Positions 9,748 to 16,713 of a DNA stretch of 64,000 nucleotides are shown here, in pieces. Numbering within the stretch: the first letter of the stretch is position 1; each line of letters starts with the position of its first letter. The stretch covers positions 1 to 64,000 of the forward strand of contig CAYVBY010000005.1 in the NCBI GenBank assembly GCA_964449895.1, read 5' to 3'. The translations under genes were made by a program, and so were the position numbers. The DNA is from Intestinibacter sp964449895. GTDB lineage: Bacteria > Bacillota > Clostridia > Peptostreptococcales > Peptostreptococcaceae. The notes below the pieces were generated by a model that ran no database searches, was not told where the DNA came from, and saw nothing but the letters and a program-made list of their open reading frames with translations.

Positions 9748-10362
9748 TTGTCACAAAATAAAATAAAAAATGTAAATTGTATTTCAGAAGGTAAATTTAT
9801 AAGTTTATATGATTTAGAGTATTTAAACAAAAAAAATCAAAATAAACATTGGACAGTTGCTACTAGAAAAAACAAATCTGATTTAGAAGATTTTTACTTA
9901 AATTCTAAAGAAGATAAGGTAGATGCAGTAGCGATAGTTGCATATCATGTAACTTATAAGAAATTAGTAATTATAAAACAATTTAGAGTTCCTATAAATG
10001 ATTATATATATGAAGTTCCAGCAGGACTTGTAGATGAAGATGATAGTGATGTATTTACTGCGGTAGAAAGAGAATTAAAAGAAGAGACAGGCTTAAGACT
10101 TATTAGTGTAAATAAAACATTGAGTAAAGATAAAACTTATATTTCTCCTGGTTTAACTGATGAATCAGTTGCTATAGTTAATTGTCTATGTGATGGAGAA
10201 TTAAGTGAGGAATTTTTAGAAGAAAGTGAAGATATAAAAGCTATTTTAGTATCGCAAAAGGAAGCTAAAGAAATAATTAATTCAAATGAAAAAATAGATA
10301 TAAAGGCATTTTTAATATTACAAATGTTTTGTGTTATGGGAGAAAAAATGTTTACAGAATAA
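9748..10362 (+). CDS. NUDIX hydrolase, ADP-ribose pyrophosphatase type
   Basis: A Mg2+-dependent pyrophosphohydrolase of about 204 residues. The Nudix box is seen as EVPAGLVDEDD followed by AVERELKEETGL, with the catalytic REUXEEXGU core intact. The upstream KLVIIKQFRVPINDYIYE is typical of ADP-ribose pyrophosphatases, which hydrolyse ADP-ribose and similar nucleoside diphosphate sugars in the cytoplasm. ATG codons at 9730 and 9739 lie on or inside the GGAAAGG motif, so the TTG at 9748, about 8 nt from that motif, is the likely start. Exact substrate not determinable. Confidence 0.86.
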   Translation: MSQNKIKNVNCISEGKFISLYDLEYLNKKNQNKHWTVATRKNKSDLEDFYLNSKEDKVDAVAIVAYHVTYKKLVIIKQFRVPINDYIYEVPAGLVDEDDSDVFTAVERELKEETGLRLISVNKTLSKDKTYISPGLTDESVAIVNCLCDGELSEEFLEESEDIKAILVSQKEAKEIINSNEKIDIKAFLILQMFCVMGEKMFTE

Positions 10363-10409
10363 TTAAATAGAAGGAAAGAAAAAAAATACCTCTAATTATT
10401 AATTTATAG

Positions 10410-10449
10410 CATATACAAAAATTATTTATAAATATAATTTTTGTATATG
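10410..10449. repeat. Perfect 16-bp inverted repeat
   Basis: CATATACAAAAATTAT (10410-10425) is exactly mirrored by its reverse complement at 10434-10449, with an 8-nt spacer. No T-run follows on either strand, so it is not a clear terminator. It lies between the NUDIX and flavodoxin-like genes and could be an operator or an RNA hairpin. Confidence 0.7.
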
Positions 10450-10500
10450 TAAAAAAGTCAACCTTAAAGGTTTTTAAAATAAATAATTGGAGGTTTTATT

Positions 10501-10998
10501 ATGAGTAAAACAGTGATTATATATAAATCAAAATATTTTAGTACAAAAAGATATGCGGGATGGCTTTCTATAAAAACAGGTGCAGATTTGTATGAATTAT
10601 CAGATATAAGAATATTGGATTTAAAAAAATATCAAAATATAGTATTTGGTGGATATATAGAGGAGGGATATATAAAGGGAATTGAATTTATAAAAAAAAA
10701 TTACGATAAAATAAAAGACAAAAAAATAATAGTTTTTTCTGTAGGCCTTGGACTTTATAATAGAAAAGAAATAATGGATTTAAACTTTAAACCAAAATAT
10801 AAATTTAAAGAAGTAGAGTATTTTGAACTATTAGGTGACTTTAATTATACTGATTTAGATTTTAAAGATAAGTTTAAATTAATATATGGAAGTTCAAGAA
10901 TAAGTTCAAATTTATTAGATCATAAAGTATCGATTATCAATTCAAAAAAAGACAATTTAAAAGAAATATTGAATATATTAGTAAGTGAAAATATATAA
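10501..10998 (+). CDS. Flavodoxin-domain protein
   Basis: 165 residues with a flavodoxin-like fold: first strand and phosphate-binding loop VIIYKSKYFSTKRYAGWLS (degenerate relative to the usual S/T-x-T-G-x-T), second strand YQNIVFGGYIEEGYIKGIEF, third strand KIIVFSVGLGLY. The family pattern matches the flavodoxin-domain group related to menaquinone-dependent protoporphyrinogen oxidase HemG, but the phosphate loop is poor, so FMN binding is not certain. Ribosome binding site TTGGAGG at 7 nt. It lies just upstream of the cysK promoter as a separate transcript. Confidence 0.75.
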   Translation: MSKTVIIYKSKYFSTKRYAGWLSIKTGADLYELSDIRILDLKKYQNIVFGGYIEEGYIKGIEFIKKNYDKIKDKKIIVFSVGLGLYNRKEIMDLNFKPKYKFKEVEYFELLGDFNYTDLDFKDKFKLIYGSSRISSNLLDHKVSIINSKKDNLKEILNILVSENI

Positions 10999-11071
10999 AA
11001 TATAATTTATATTCATTATGAAAAATTTTATGAAAATTCCGAAAATAAACCTCGGATATTAAAAATATTAA

Positions 11072-11144
11072 TTTTTATCAAAATGATAAAAACTTATTGA
11101 CATATCAAAATGATAATACTATAATTTAATTATCAAATTGATAA
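11072..11144. promoter_or_regulatory. cysK promoter with three palindromic operator copies
   Basis: TTGACA (11097-11102) and TATAAT (11120-11125) are both perfect with a 17-bp spacer. The palindrome TATCA-N3-TGATA occurs three times, centred at about 11082 (upstream of -35), 11109 (inside the spacer) and 11137 (just after -10); the first extends to a 21-bp symmetric element. The 27-28 bp periodicity and the overlap with both promoter elements argue for a repressor. An Rrf2-type regulator such as CymR is the natural candidate for a cysteine gene, but that is inference. Confidence 0.85.
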
Positions 11145-11153
11145 AGGGAAGGG

Positions 11154-11171
11154 ATGGCAGAAAAGATATGA
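11154..11171 (+). CDS. Possible five-codon leader ORF coupled to cysK
   Basis: ATG GCA GAA AAG ATA TGA encodes MAEKI. It is placed 5 nt after AAAGGG and overlaps the cysK start as ATGA (11168-11171). CysK itself has its nearest strong purine motif 14 nt upstream, so translation could be coupled through this mini-ORF. It may equally be chance. Confidence 0.3.
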   Translation: MAEKI

Positions 11172-12061
11172 TATATGATGCTTTAGATTTGATAGGAAAA
11201 ACACCAATTTTAAACTTAAAAAAAATAGGCTATCCAAATGTATTTGTAAAATTAGAAAAAACAAATCCAGGGGGAAGCATTAAAGATAGACCAATACTTT
11301 GTATGATAAACAAAGCAGAGGAAGAAGGTATACTAAATAAAGATAGTGTACTAGTAGAAGCAACAAGTGGAAATACAGGAATTGCCCTTGCTATGGTAGG
11401 TCAGATGAAAGGCTACAAAGTAGTGATAATAATGCCAGAGACAATGAGTATAGAAAGAAGACAGTTAGTAAAAGCTTTTGGAGCAGAATTAATACTTACT
11501 GAAGGTTCAAAAGGAATGGCAGGTTCAATAGAAAAAGCAAATGAATTATTAAAATCAAATGCAAATTGTATTTGCTTAGGTCAGTTTGAAAATGAAAATA
11601 ACCCAAGAGCACATTACGAAACTACAGGTCCAGAAATACTTAAAGAAGTTGAAAATGTAGATATAGTAGTAGCAGGAATTGGTACTGGAGGAACTATAGT
11701 AGGTACAGGAAAATATTTAAAAGAAAAAAATCCAAATACTAAGGTTATAGGAATAGAGCCAGAGAGTTCACCTTTAATAACAAAAGATGAAGCTGGTCCT
11801 CATAAAATTCAAGGTATAGGAGCAAACTTCATACCTAAAATATATGATGACAAAGTAGTAGATAAAGTTATAACTGTATCAGATGAAGAAAGTTACGAAA
11901 CAGTTAGACTTATGGCAGAAAAACTTGGAATATTAGTTGGAATTTCATCAGGATGTAATATACGTGGAGCTATTAAGTTAGCAGATGAAAATCCAGATAA
12001 AGTTATAGTAACATTAGCTCCCGACGGTGTGGATAAATATATGTCCATGGGAATATTTTAA
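11168..12061 (+). CDS. cysK: Cysteine synthase (O-acetylserine sulfhydrylase)
   Basis: A PLP enzyme that makes L-cysteine from O-acetylserine and sulfide in the cytoplasm, 297 residues. The PLP lysine lies in NPGGSIKDRP, the substrate loop is EATSGNTGIAL, the phosphate-binding loop is GIGTGGTIVGTG, and the C-terminal block is VGISSGCNIRGA. An in-frame TTG at 11138 lies inside an operator palindrome, so ATG 11168 (MIYDALDLIGKTP) is chosen; this matches the family's usual N-terminus. The serine acetyltransferase gene follows 28 nt downstream, so both steps of cysteine synthesis are co-expressed under the palindrome-bearing promoter. Confidence 0.95.
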   Translation: MIYDALDLIGKTPILNLKKIGYPNVFVKLEKTNPGGSIKDRPILCMINKAEEEGILNKDSVLVEATSGNTGIALAMVGQMKGYKVVIIMPETMSIERRQLVKAFGAELILTEGSKGMAGSIEKANELLKSNANCICLGQFENENNPRAHYETTGPEILKEVENVDIVVAGIGTGGTIVGTGKYLKEKNPNTKVIGIEPESSPLITKDEAGPHKIQGIGANFIPKIYDDKVVDKVITVSDEESYETVRLMAEKLGILVGISSGCNIRGAIKLADENPDKVIVTLAPDGVDKYMSMGIF

Positions 12062-12089
12062 AAATTGTAAAGAGAGGTCGTAGATAGTC

Positions 12090-12632
12090 ATGTTTTACCA
12101 TATAAGAAAAGATTTAGATTTTATAATGAGTTCAGATCCAGCTGCAAGAAGTAAAGTTGAGTTATTTTTACTTTATCCATCAGTACATGCAATGATAATG
12201 TATAGAATATCTCATTTCTTCTACACTAAAAAAAGATTTTTCACAGCTAGATTAATATCTCAAATAGCTAGATTTTTTACTCAAATAGAAATACATCCAG
12301 GTGCTCAAATAGGAGAAGGAATATTAATAGATCACGGTAGTGGTGTAGTTATAGGTGAAACAGCTATAATAGGCGATAGAGTTACAATATATCAAGGTTC
12401 CACAATAGGAGCAACAGGAAATGAAACAACTTTCAAAAGACATCCTACAATAGGAAATGATGTTGTAATAGGTTCAGGAGCTAAAGTATTAGGTCCTATA
12501 ACAATAGGAGATAGAGTTAAAGTTGGTGCAAACAGTGTTGTATTAAAAGATGTACCAAATGATTGCACAGTTGTGGGTATACCAGCTAAAATAAAAACGC
12601 ATACAGAGTTTAAATTGAATATAGTGAAATAA
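12090..12632 (+). CDS. cysE: Serine O-acetyltransferase
   Basis: A short-form CysE/EpsC protein, 180 residues, making O-acetyl-L-serine from serine and acetyl-CoA. The N-terminal helical part (SKVELFLLYPSVHAMIMYRISHF) is followed by a left-handed beta-helix of hexapeptide repeats (IHPGAQIGEGILIDHGSGVVIGETAIIGD). Catalytic His lies in the LIDHGSGVVIGE block. The C-terminal tail TEFKLNIVK ends in hydrophobic residues, unlike the terminal Ile of GDFxI tails, so complex formation with CysK needs testing. It is the second gene after cysK and ends at a strong terminator. Confidence 0.94.
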   Translation: MFYHIRKDLDFIMSSDPAARSKVELFLLYPSVHAMIMYRISHFFYTKKRFFTARLISQIARFFTQIEIHPGAQIGEGILIDHGSGVVIGETAIIGDRVTIYQGSTIGATGNETTFKRHPTIGNDVVIGSGAKVLGPITIGDRVKVGANSVVLKDVPNDCTVVGIPAKIKTHTEFKLNIVK

Positions 12633-12650
12633 TTATTGTTTTACAATCCT

Positions 12651-12693
12651 AAAGAAATTAGATTATTTTTTAAAAATAATCTAATTTCTTTTT
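12651..12693 (+). terminator. Terminator of cysK-cysE operon
   Basis: A 17-bp perfect stem, 12651-12667 with 12675-12691, and a run of five T at 12689-12693. Confidence 0.88.
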
Positions 12694-12717
12694 GGAGGAA
12701 AAATTTGAAATATTATA

Positions 12718-12746
12718 TTGACAAATAAATTAAAAAATATTAGAGT
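12718..12746 (+). promoter_or_regulatory. Probable promoter of the thiamine operon
   Basis: Perfect -35 TTGACA (12718-12723), 17-bp spacer, weaker -10 TAGAGT (12741-12746). It is placed about 30 bp before the riboswitch aptamer. The -10 is poor, so the exact element is tentative. Confidence 0.45.
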
Positions 12747-12776
12747 TTAATATAGATAGAAAATTACATAAAAATA

Positions 12777-12858
12777 TTGCTAGGGGAGCTATATGCTGAG
12801 AAGTTTTAACTGACCCTCAAACCTGATCTGGATAATGCCAGCGTAGGAAAGCATACTT
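12777..12858 (+). ncRNA. TPP riboswitch aptamer (THI element)
   Basis: Shows the conserved THI-box core: GGGGAGC, CTGAGA (12796-12801), ACCC, then ACCTGATCTGGATAATGCC and GCGTAGGAAAGC. Stem P1 pairs TGCT (12778-12781) with AGCA (12850-12853). Binds thiamine pyrophosphate and controls the operon thiD-thiM-tenA-thiT-thiE immediately downstream. Confidence 0.96.
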
Positions 12859-12897
12859 AAAAAATTTGTACAAATTAAAATTTTATCTTGCAAGTGT

Positions 12898-12926
12898 GCT
12901 GTACCTATATAGGTGCAGCTTTTTTA
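12898..12926 (+). terminator. Riboswitch-controlled terminator
   Basis: GCTGTACCT (12898-12906) pairs with AGGTGCAGC (12911-12919), followed by TTTTTT. A competing antiterminator pairs GCATACTT (12851-12858) with AAGTGTGC (12892-12899). The upstream strand of that pairing includes part of P1 and the downstream strand overlaps the terminator base. TPP binding should stabilise P1, block the antiterminator and stop transcription. Confidence 0.9.
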
Positions 12927-12963
12927 TTTGAAAAAATATAGGAAGTCTTTCGTGGAGGTAAAT

Positions 12964-13761
12964 ATGAGAAATTACAAAATTCCAACATTAACAATAGCAG
13001 GTTCTGATTGTTCTGGAGGAGCTGGAGTACAAGCAGATTTAAAGACTTTTAGTGCAATAGGAACTTATGGTATGAGTGTTATAACTGCTATAACTGCTCA
13101 AAATACTATAGGAGTATTTGATGTTGAAGAATTAAGCAAAGAAATAATAACAGGACAGCTAAAAGCTGTATTTGAAGATATAAAACCTAAAGCTGTAAAA
13201 ATAGGAATGGTATCAAGTCCAGAAATTATTTTAACAATAGTGGAAAATTTAAAAAAATATAAACCTGAAATTTTAGTTGTAGATCCTGTAATGATATCTA
13301 AAAGTGGTTATGATCTTCTTAGAAAAGAAGCTAAGGAAAATTTAATTAAGTATTTAATCCCTATGGCGAGTTTAATTACTCCAAATATTCCAGAAGCACA
13401 AGAGATAACTGGGATGAAGGTTGAAACTGTTGAAGATATGAAAGAAGTAGGTAAAAAAATACTTGAACTTGGACCTAAGTATGTACTTGTAAAAGGTGGT
13501 CATTTAGATGGAGATGCAGTAGATGTGCTTATAGGAGAAGATGTATTTGAAGTATTTACATCTCCTAGGATTAATAAAAAAAATACACACGGTACAGGAT
13601 GTACAATATCATCAGCAATAACATCATATTTAGCTTTAGGTAATAGTATAAAAGAAGCTGTTAGACTTAGCAAAATATATATAACAGAGGCTATAGAAAA
13701 TAGCTTTGATATAGGACATGGAGTTGGTCCTGTAAATCATTTTTATAAATTTGAAGACTAA
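12964..13761 (+). CDS. thiD: Hydroxymethylpyrimidine phosphate kinase
   Basis: A cytoplasmic kinase of the ribokinase fold that phosphorylates HMP and HMP-P to the pyrophosphate for thiamine synthesis; 265 residues. The N-terminal block is TIAGSDCSGGAGVQADLKT, the middle block VVDPVMISKSG, and the ATP/anion-hole motif with catalytic base is THGTGCTISSAI. An in-frame earlier start at 12913 lies inside the terminator hairpin; GGAGG (12954-12958) points to ATG 12964. It is the first gene of the TPP-riboswitch operon, with 16 nt between its stop and thiM. Confidence 0.95.
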   Translation: MRNYKIPTLTIAGSDCSGGAGVQADLKTFSAIGTYGMSVITAITAQNTIGVFDVEELSKEIITGQLKAVFEDIKPKAVKIGMVSSPEIILTIVENLKKYKPEILVVDPVMISKSGYDLLRKEAKENLIKYLIPMASLITPNIPEAQEITGMKVETVEDMKEVGKKILELGPKYVLVKGGHLDGDAVDVLIGEDVFEVFTSPRINKKNTHGTGCTISSAITSYLALGNSIKEAVRLSKIYITEAIENSFDIGHGVGPVNHFYKFED

Positions 13762-13777
13762 ATAAGGAGATAAAATT

Positions 13778-14560
13778 ATGTACAAATTAATAGATAAAGT
13801 AAAAGAGTTAAATCCATTAATACTTCACTATACAAACAATGTTACAATAACAGACTGTGCTAATATGACTTTAGCAATAGGGGCAAGTCCTTTGATGAGT
13901 TTTTCTTATGAAGAAGTTGATGAAATGGTATGTGCTTCAAGTTGTGTAGTTATAAATATAGGAACTATGAATTCACCATATATAGATTTATTTGTAAAAG
14001 CAGGAAAAGCTGCAAATAAATACAATAAGCCTGTAGTATTAGATCCAGTAGGCGTATTTGCAAGTAAAGCTAGGGCTGAGATTACTAATAGGTTATTAAA
14101 TGAAGTTAAATTTAGTGTAGTTCGTGGAAATATATCAGAAATAAAATTTATAGCTGGATTAGATGTACAAGGAAAAGGTGTAGATTCTTTTGATGATGGT
14201 AAAGATTCAAGTGAAATTGTAAAGGCAGTTGCTAAAAAACTAGGATGCGTAGTAGTAGCTTCTGGTATAACAGATTTAATAAGTGATGGAGAAAATATTT
14301 ATAAAATACATAATGGAAGTTATAAACTTAAAAAGATAACAGGAACAGGCTGTATGTCTTCAAGTTTAATAGGAAGTTTTCTTCCTTGCACAGATAAACC
14401 AATAGAAGCTGCATTTATGGGTACATTAGCCATGAGCTTAAGCGGTGAACTTGCTGATATTACAAATCCACCAGTTGGAACATTTAAAACTTATTTATTT
14501 GATCAAATAGATTCTTTAAGTGTAGATACATTTAGAAAATACGCTAGGATTGAATTATAA
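13778..14560 (+). CDS. thiM: Hydroxyethylthiazole kinase
   Basis: 260 residues, ribokinase-like. Phosphorylates 4-methyl-5-(2-hydroxyethyl)thiazole for salvage into thiamine. Recognised by LILHYTNNVTITDCANMTLAIGASPLMS at the N-terminus (written in part), VLDPVG, the VRGNISEI block, and the catalytic KITGTGCMSSSLIGSF. Together with thiD and thiE it forms a salvage route from the pyrimidine and thiazole moieties; no thiC, thiG or thiF is present in this operon, so it appears to salvage rather than build the rings here. Confidence 0.95.
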   Translation: MYKLIDKVKELNPLILHYTNNVTITDCANMTLAIGASPLMSFSYEEVDEMVCASSCVVINIGTMNSPYIDLFVKAGKAANKYNKPVVLDPVGVFASKARAEITNRLLNEVKFSVVRGNISEIKFIAGLDVQGKGVDSFDDGKDSSEIVKAVAKKLGCVVVASGITDLISDGENIYKIHNGSYKLKKITGTGCMSSSLIGSFLPCTDKPIEAAFMGTLAMSLSGELADITNPPVGTFKTYLFDQIDSLSVDTFRKYARIEL

Positions 14561-14574
14561 AATTTGATATGATT

Positions 14575-14625
14575 GTTGTTTTGATGTGGTTATATCTTAA
14601 TTATATTTTTCCACATCAAAACAAC
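14575..14625 (+). repeat. Intercistronic hairpin between thiM and tenA
   Basis: GTTGTTTTGATGTGG (14575-14589) and its exact reverse complement (14611-14625) form a 15-bp stem with a 21-nt loop. No U-run follows, so it is more likely an mRNA processing or stability element than a terminator. Confidence 0.65.
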
Positions 14626-14659
14626 TAAAAAATTTAAAATTTGACAAGGAGATAAGAAG

Positions 14660-15316
14660 TTGTTTACAGATTATTTATATGAAAGTAGCAAAAAAATATG
14701 GGATAAATATTTAGAACATCCTTTTTTAAAGGAAATAGGAGAAGGAAGTTTAAATAAGGATAAATTTAGAAAATATTTAATACAAGATTATTTATATTTA
14801 ATAGAATATGCAAAAGTATATGCTATGGCATGTGTAAAAAGTAGAAATTTAAAAGAATTAAAAAAGTTTAATGATGGTGTTACTGGTAGTATAGAAACAG
14901 AAAGTGCAAACCATATAATGTATTTAAAAAATTTTGGCGAAGATATAGAAAAACTTGAATTTAAGTACGATTTAAATCTAGTCAATGAAAGTTACACAAG
15001 TTTTATGAAGGCAATAGCATTAACTGGAACTATAGAAGAAATAGTTGCAGCAGTGCTTCCTTGTACATGGAGTTATAATTATATAGGACTAAAATTAAAA
15101 GAAAAATATAAAAATAACCTTGAAGGTAATTTCTATAAAAGTTGGATAGAAAGTTATTGTGATGATGAATATATAAATTTTACAAATGAATGGATAGATT
15201 TTACAAATGAAATTTGCGAAAATCTAGATGAAAAACAAAAGGAAAAATTAAAAGACATATTTGTAAAAGCTAGTATATATGAATTGGAATTTTGGAATAT
15301 GGCCTATAAAGGTTAA
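14660..15316 (+). CDS. tenA: Aminopyrimidine aminohydrolase / thiaminase II
   Basis: An all-helical TenA family protein, 218 residues, that recycles base-degraded thiamine by deaminating aminopyrimidine to HMP. Key features: FRKYLIQDYLYLIEYAKVYA near residue 40, the catalytic Cys in AVLPCTWSYNYIG, and the C-terminal EFWNMAY. The start is TTG 14660, with AAGGAG 8 nt upstream and no competing ATG. Its product feeds ThiD in the same operon, which fits a salvage operon for thiamine breakdown products. Confidence 0.93.
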   Translation: MFTDYLYESSKKIWDKYLEHPFLKEIGEGSLNKDKFRKYLIQDYLYLIEYAKVYAMACVKSRNLKELKKFNDGVTGSIETESANHIMYLKNFGEDIEKLEFKYDLNLVNESYTSFMKAIALTGTIEEIVAAVLPCTWSYNYIGLKLKEKYKNNLEGNFYKSWIESYCDDEYINFTNEWIDFTNEICENLDEKQKEKLKDIFVKASIYELEFWNMAYKG

Positions 15317-15408
15317 AAAATAAAAATTTAAAAAAGAAATATAAGAATTTATATTATTAAATGTAAAAATAACATAGATTAAAAATTAATATTTAAGGAG
15401 GAAATAAA

Positions 15409-16017
15409 ATGGAAACAAATTACATTTTTGCAATTCTTTGCTTTATACCCTTAATTTTATACATTATAAAACTTAGAAATTTTAAATTGACAGTAAAGAA
15501 AATGGTAATTATAGCTATGTTTTCTGGAATATCATTTATTTTAGGTAAAATAGTTATTATACAATACCCTCAAGGTGGAGGAGTAAGTTTACTTCCATCA
15601 ATGTCAATATTACTTGTAGGTATTATATTAGGACCGATAGAAGGTATGACTACAGGATTAATAACAGGAATACTTTCTTTGATGGGAGGATATATAATTC
15701 ATCCAATACAATTATTTTTAGACTTTATAATACCTCCTATGGTTTTAGGACTTGCTGGAATCTTTGGAAATGGTTCAAAGGCAAAAATATTTATAGGTGG
15801 ATTAATTGTAGTAATTTTAAAATGTTTTATTCATACTGTATCAGGAGTTATATTCTTTGCAGCTTATGCAGAACAATTTAATGTAGGCCCATGGTTATAT
15901 TCACTGGTATACAACTTATCTTCTGAAGGGGTAGAAGGATTTCTTAGTCTAATAGTTGCAACTTTAATTCCTATACAAAAGATTAAAGTAATTGCACAAG
16001 AAAAAAGAGCAGCTTAA
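15409..16017 (+). CDS. thiT: ECF thiamine transporter S component
   Basis: A 202-residue membrane protein of the ThiT (YuaJ) type with six predicted spans. It binds thiamine outside and partners with a shared ECF energizing module encoded elsewhere. Recognised by YPQGGGVSLLPSMSILLVG, GPIEGMTTGLITGILSL and the strongly conserved IIHPIQLFLDFIIPPMVLGLAG. It has an extra N-terminal helix relative to the compact family form. It sits within the TPP-riboswitch operon, so uptake and salvage are co-regulated. ThiW was considered, but the HPIQLFLD block favours ThiT. Confidence 0.88.
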   Translation: METNYIFAILCFIPLILYIIKLRNFKLTVKKMVIIAMFSGISFILGKIVIIQYPQGGGVSLLPSMSILLVGIILGPIEGMTTGLITGILSLMGGYIIHPIQLFLDFIIPPMVLGLAGIFGNGSKAKIFIGGLIVVILKCFIHTVSGVIFFAAYAEQFNVGPWLYSLVYNLSSEGVEGFLSLIVATLIPIQKIKVIAQEKRAA

Positions 16018-16036
16018 ATAAAATTTTGGAGGTAAT

Positions 16037-16669
16037 ATGATAGATATAAATACTTTAAAAAAAGATTTAAAAATGTATTTAATTACTGATTCAGACATTT
16101 TAAAAAATCGTGATTTTTATAAATGTATAGAAGAAGGATTAAAAGCAGGAGTTACAATGCTTCAACTTAGAGAAAAAAATGAAGATGGAAAAAATTTTTT
16201 GAAAAAGGCTATAAAACTTAGAGAGCTTACTAGAAAGTACGGTGCAAAATTTATAATAAATGACAGAATAGATATAGCTATGTTATGTGATGCGGATGGA
16301 GTTCATGTAGGACAAAGTGATATAGACGCAAAAAGTGTTAGAAAGTTAATTGGAGAAAATAAAATTTTAGGCGTTTCAGCTAGAACAGTAGAAGAAGCTA
16401 GACAAGCTAAGATAGATACGGCAGATTACATAGGAATAGGAGCGATGTTTTCTACAAGTACTAAACTAGATGCAAAGGTAGTCTCTTATGAAACACTTCA
16501 AAAGATAAAAAAAGAAGTAGATATTCCATTTGTATTAATAGGTGGAATTAATTTAAATAATGTAGAAGATTTAAAACAATTTAATCCAGATGGATATGCT
16601 ATAATATCTGCTATCTTAAAAGAAGAAGACATATACGGAGAAGTTAAAAAATGGATTGCTATAATTTAA
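16037..16669 (+). CDS. thiE: Thiamine phosphate synthase
   Basis: A TIM-barrel enzyme of 210 residues that couples HMP-pyrophosphate with thiazole phosphate to thiamine phosphate. Motifs in order: MYLITDSD, VTMLQLREKN, FIINDRIDIAMLCDADGVHVGQSD, GVSARTVEEA, YIGIGAMFSTSTKLDA, and VLIGGINLNNV with the phosphate-binding glycines. It closes the riboswitch operon; a bidirectional terminator follows. Confidence 0.95.
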   Translation: MIDINTLKKDLKMYLITDSDILKNRDFYKCIEEGLKAGVTMLQLREKNEDGKNFLKKAIKLRELTRKYGAKFIINDRIDIAMLCDADGVHVGQSDIDAKSVRKLIGENKILGVSARTVEEARQAKIDTADYIGIGAMFSTSTKLDAKVVSYETLQKIKKEVDIPFVLIGGINLNNVEDLKQFNPDGYAIISAILKEEDIYGEVKKWIAII

Positions 16670-16671
16670 TA

Positions 16672-16711
16672 AAAAAGAACCTAGCTTAAAAATTTTCTAG
16701 GTTCTTTTTTG
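16672..16711. terminator. Bidirectional terminator after thiE
   Basis: AAAAGAACCTAG (16673-16684) / CTAGGTTCTTTT (16697-16708), flanked by A and T runs, so it can end both thiE and the convergent SGNH gene. Confidence 0.9.
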
Positions 16712-16713
16712 TA

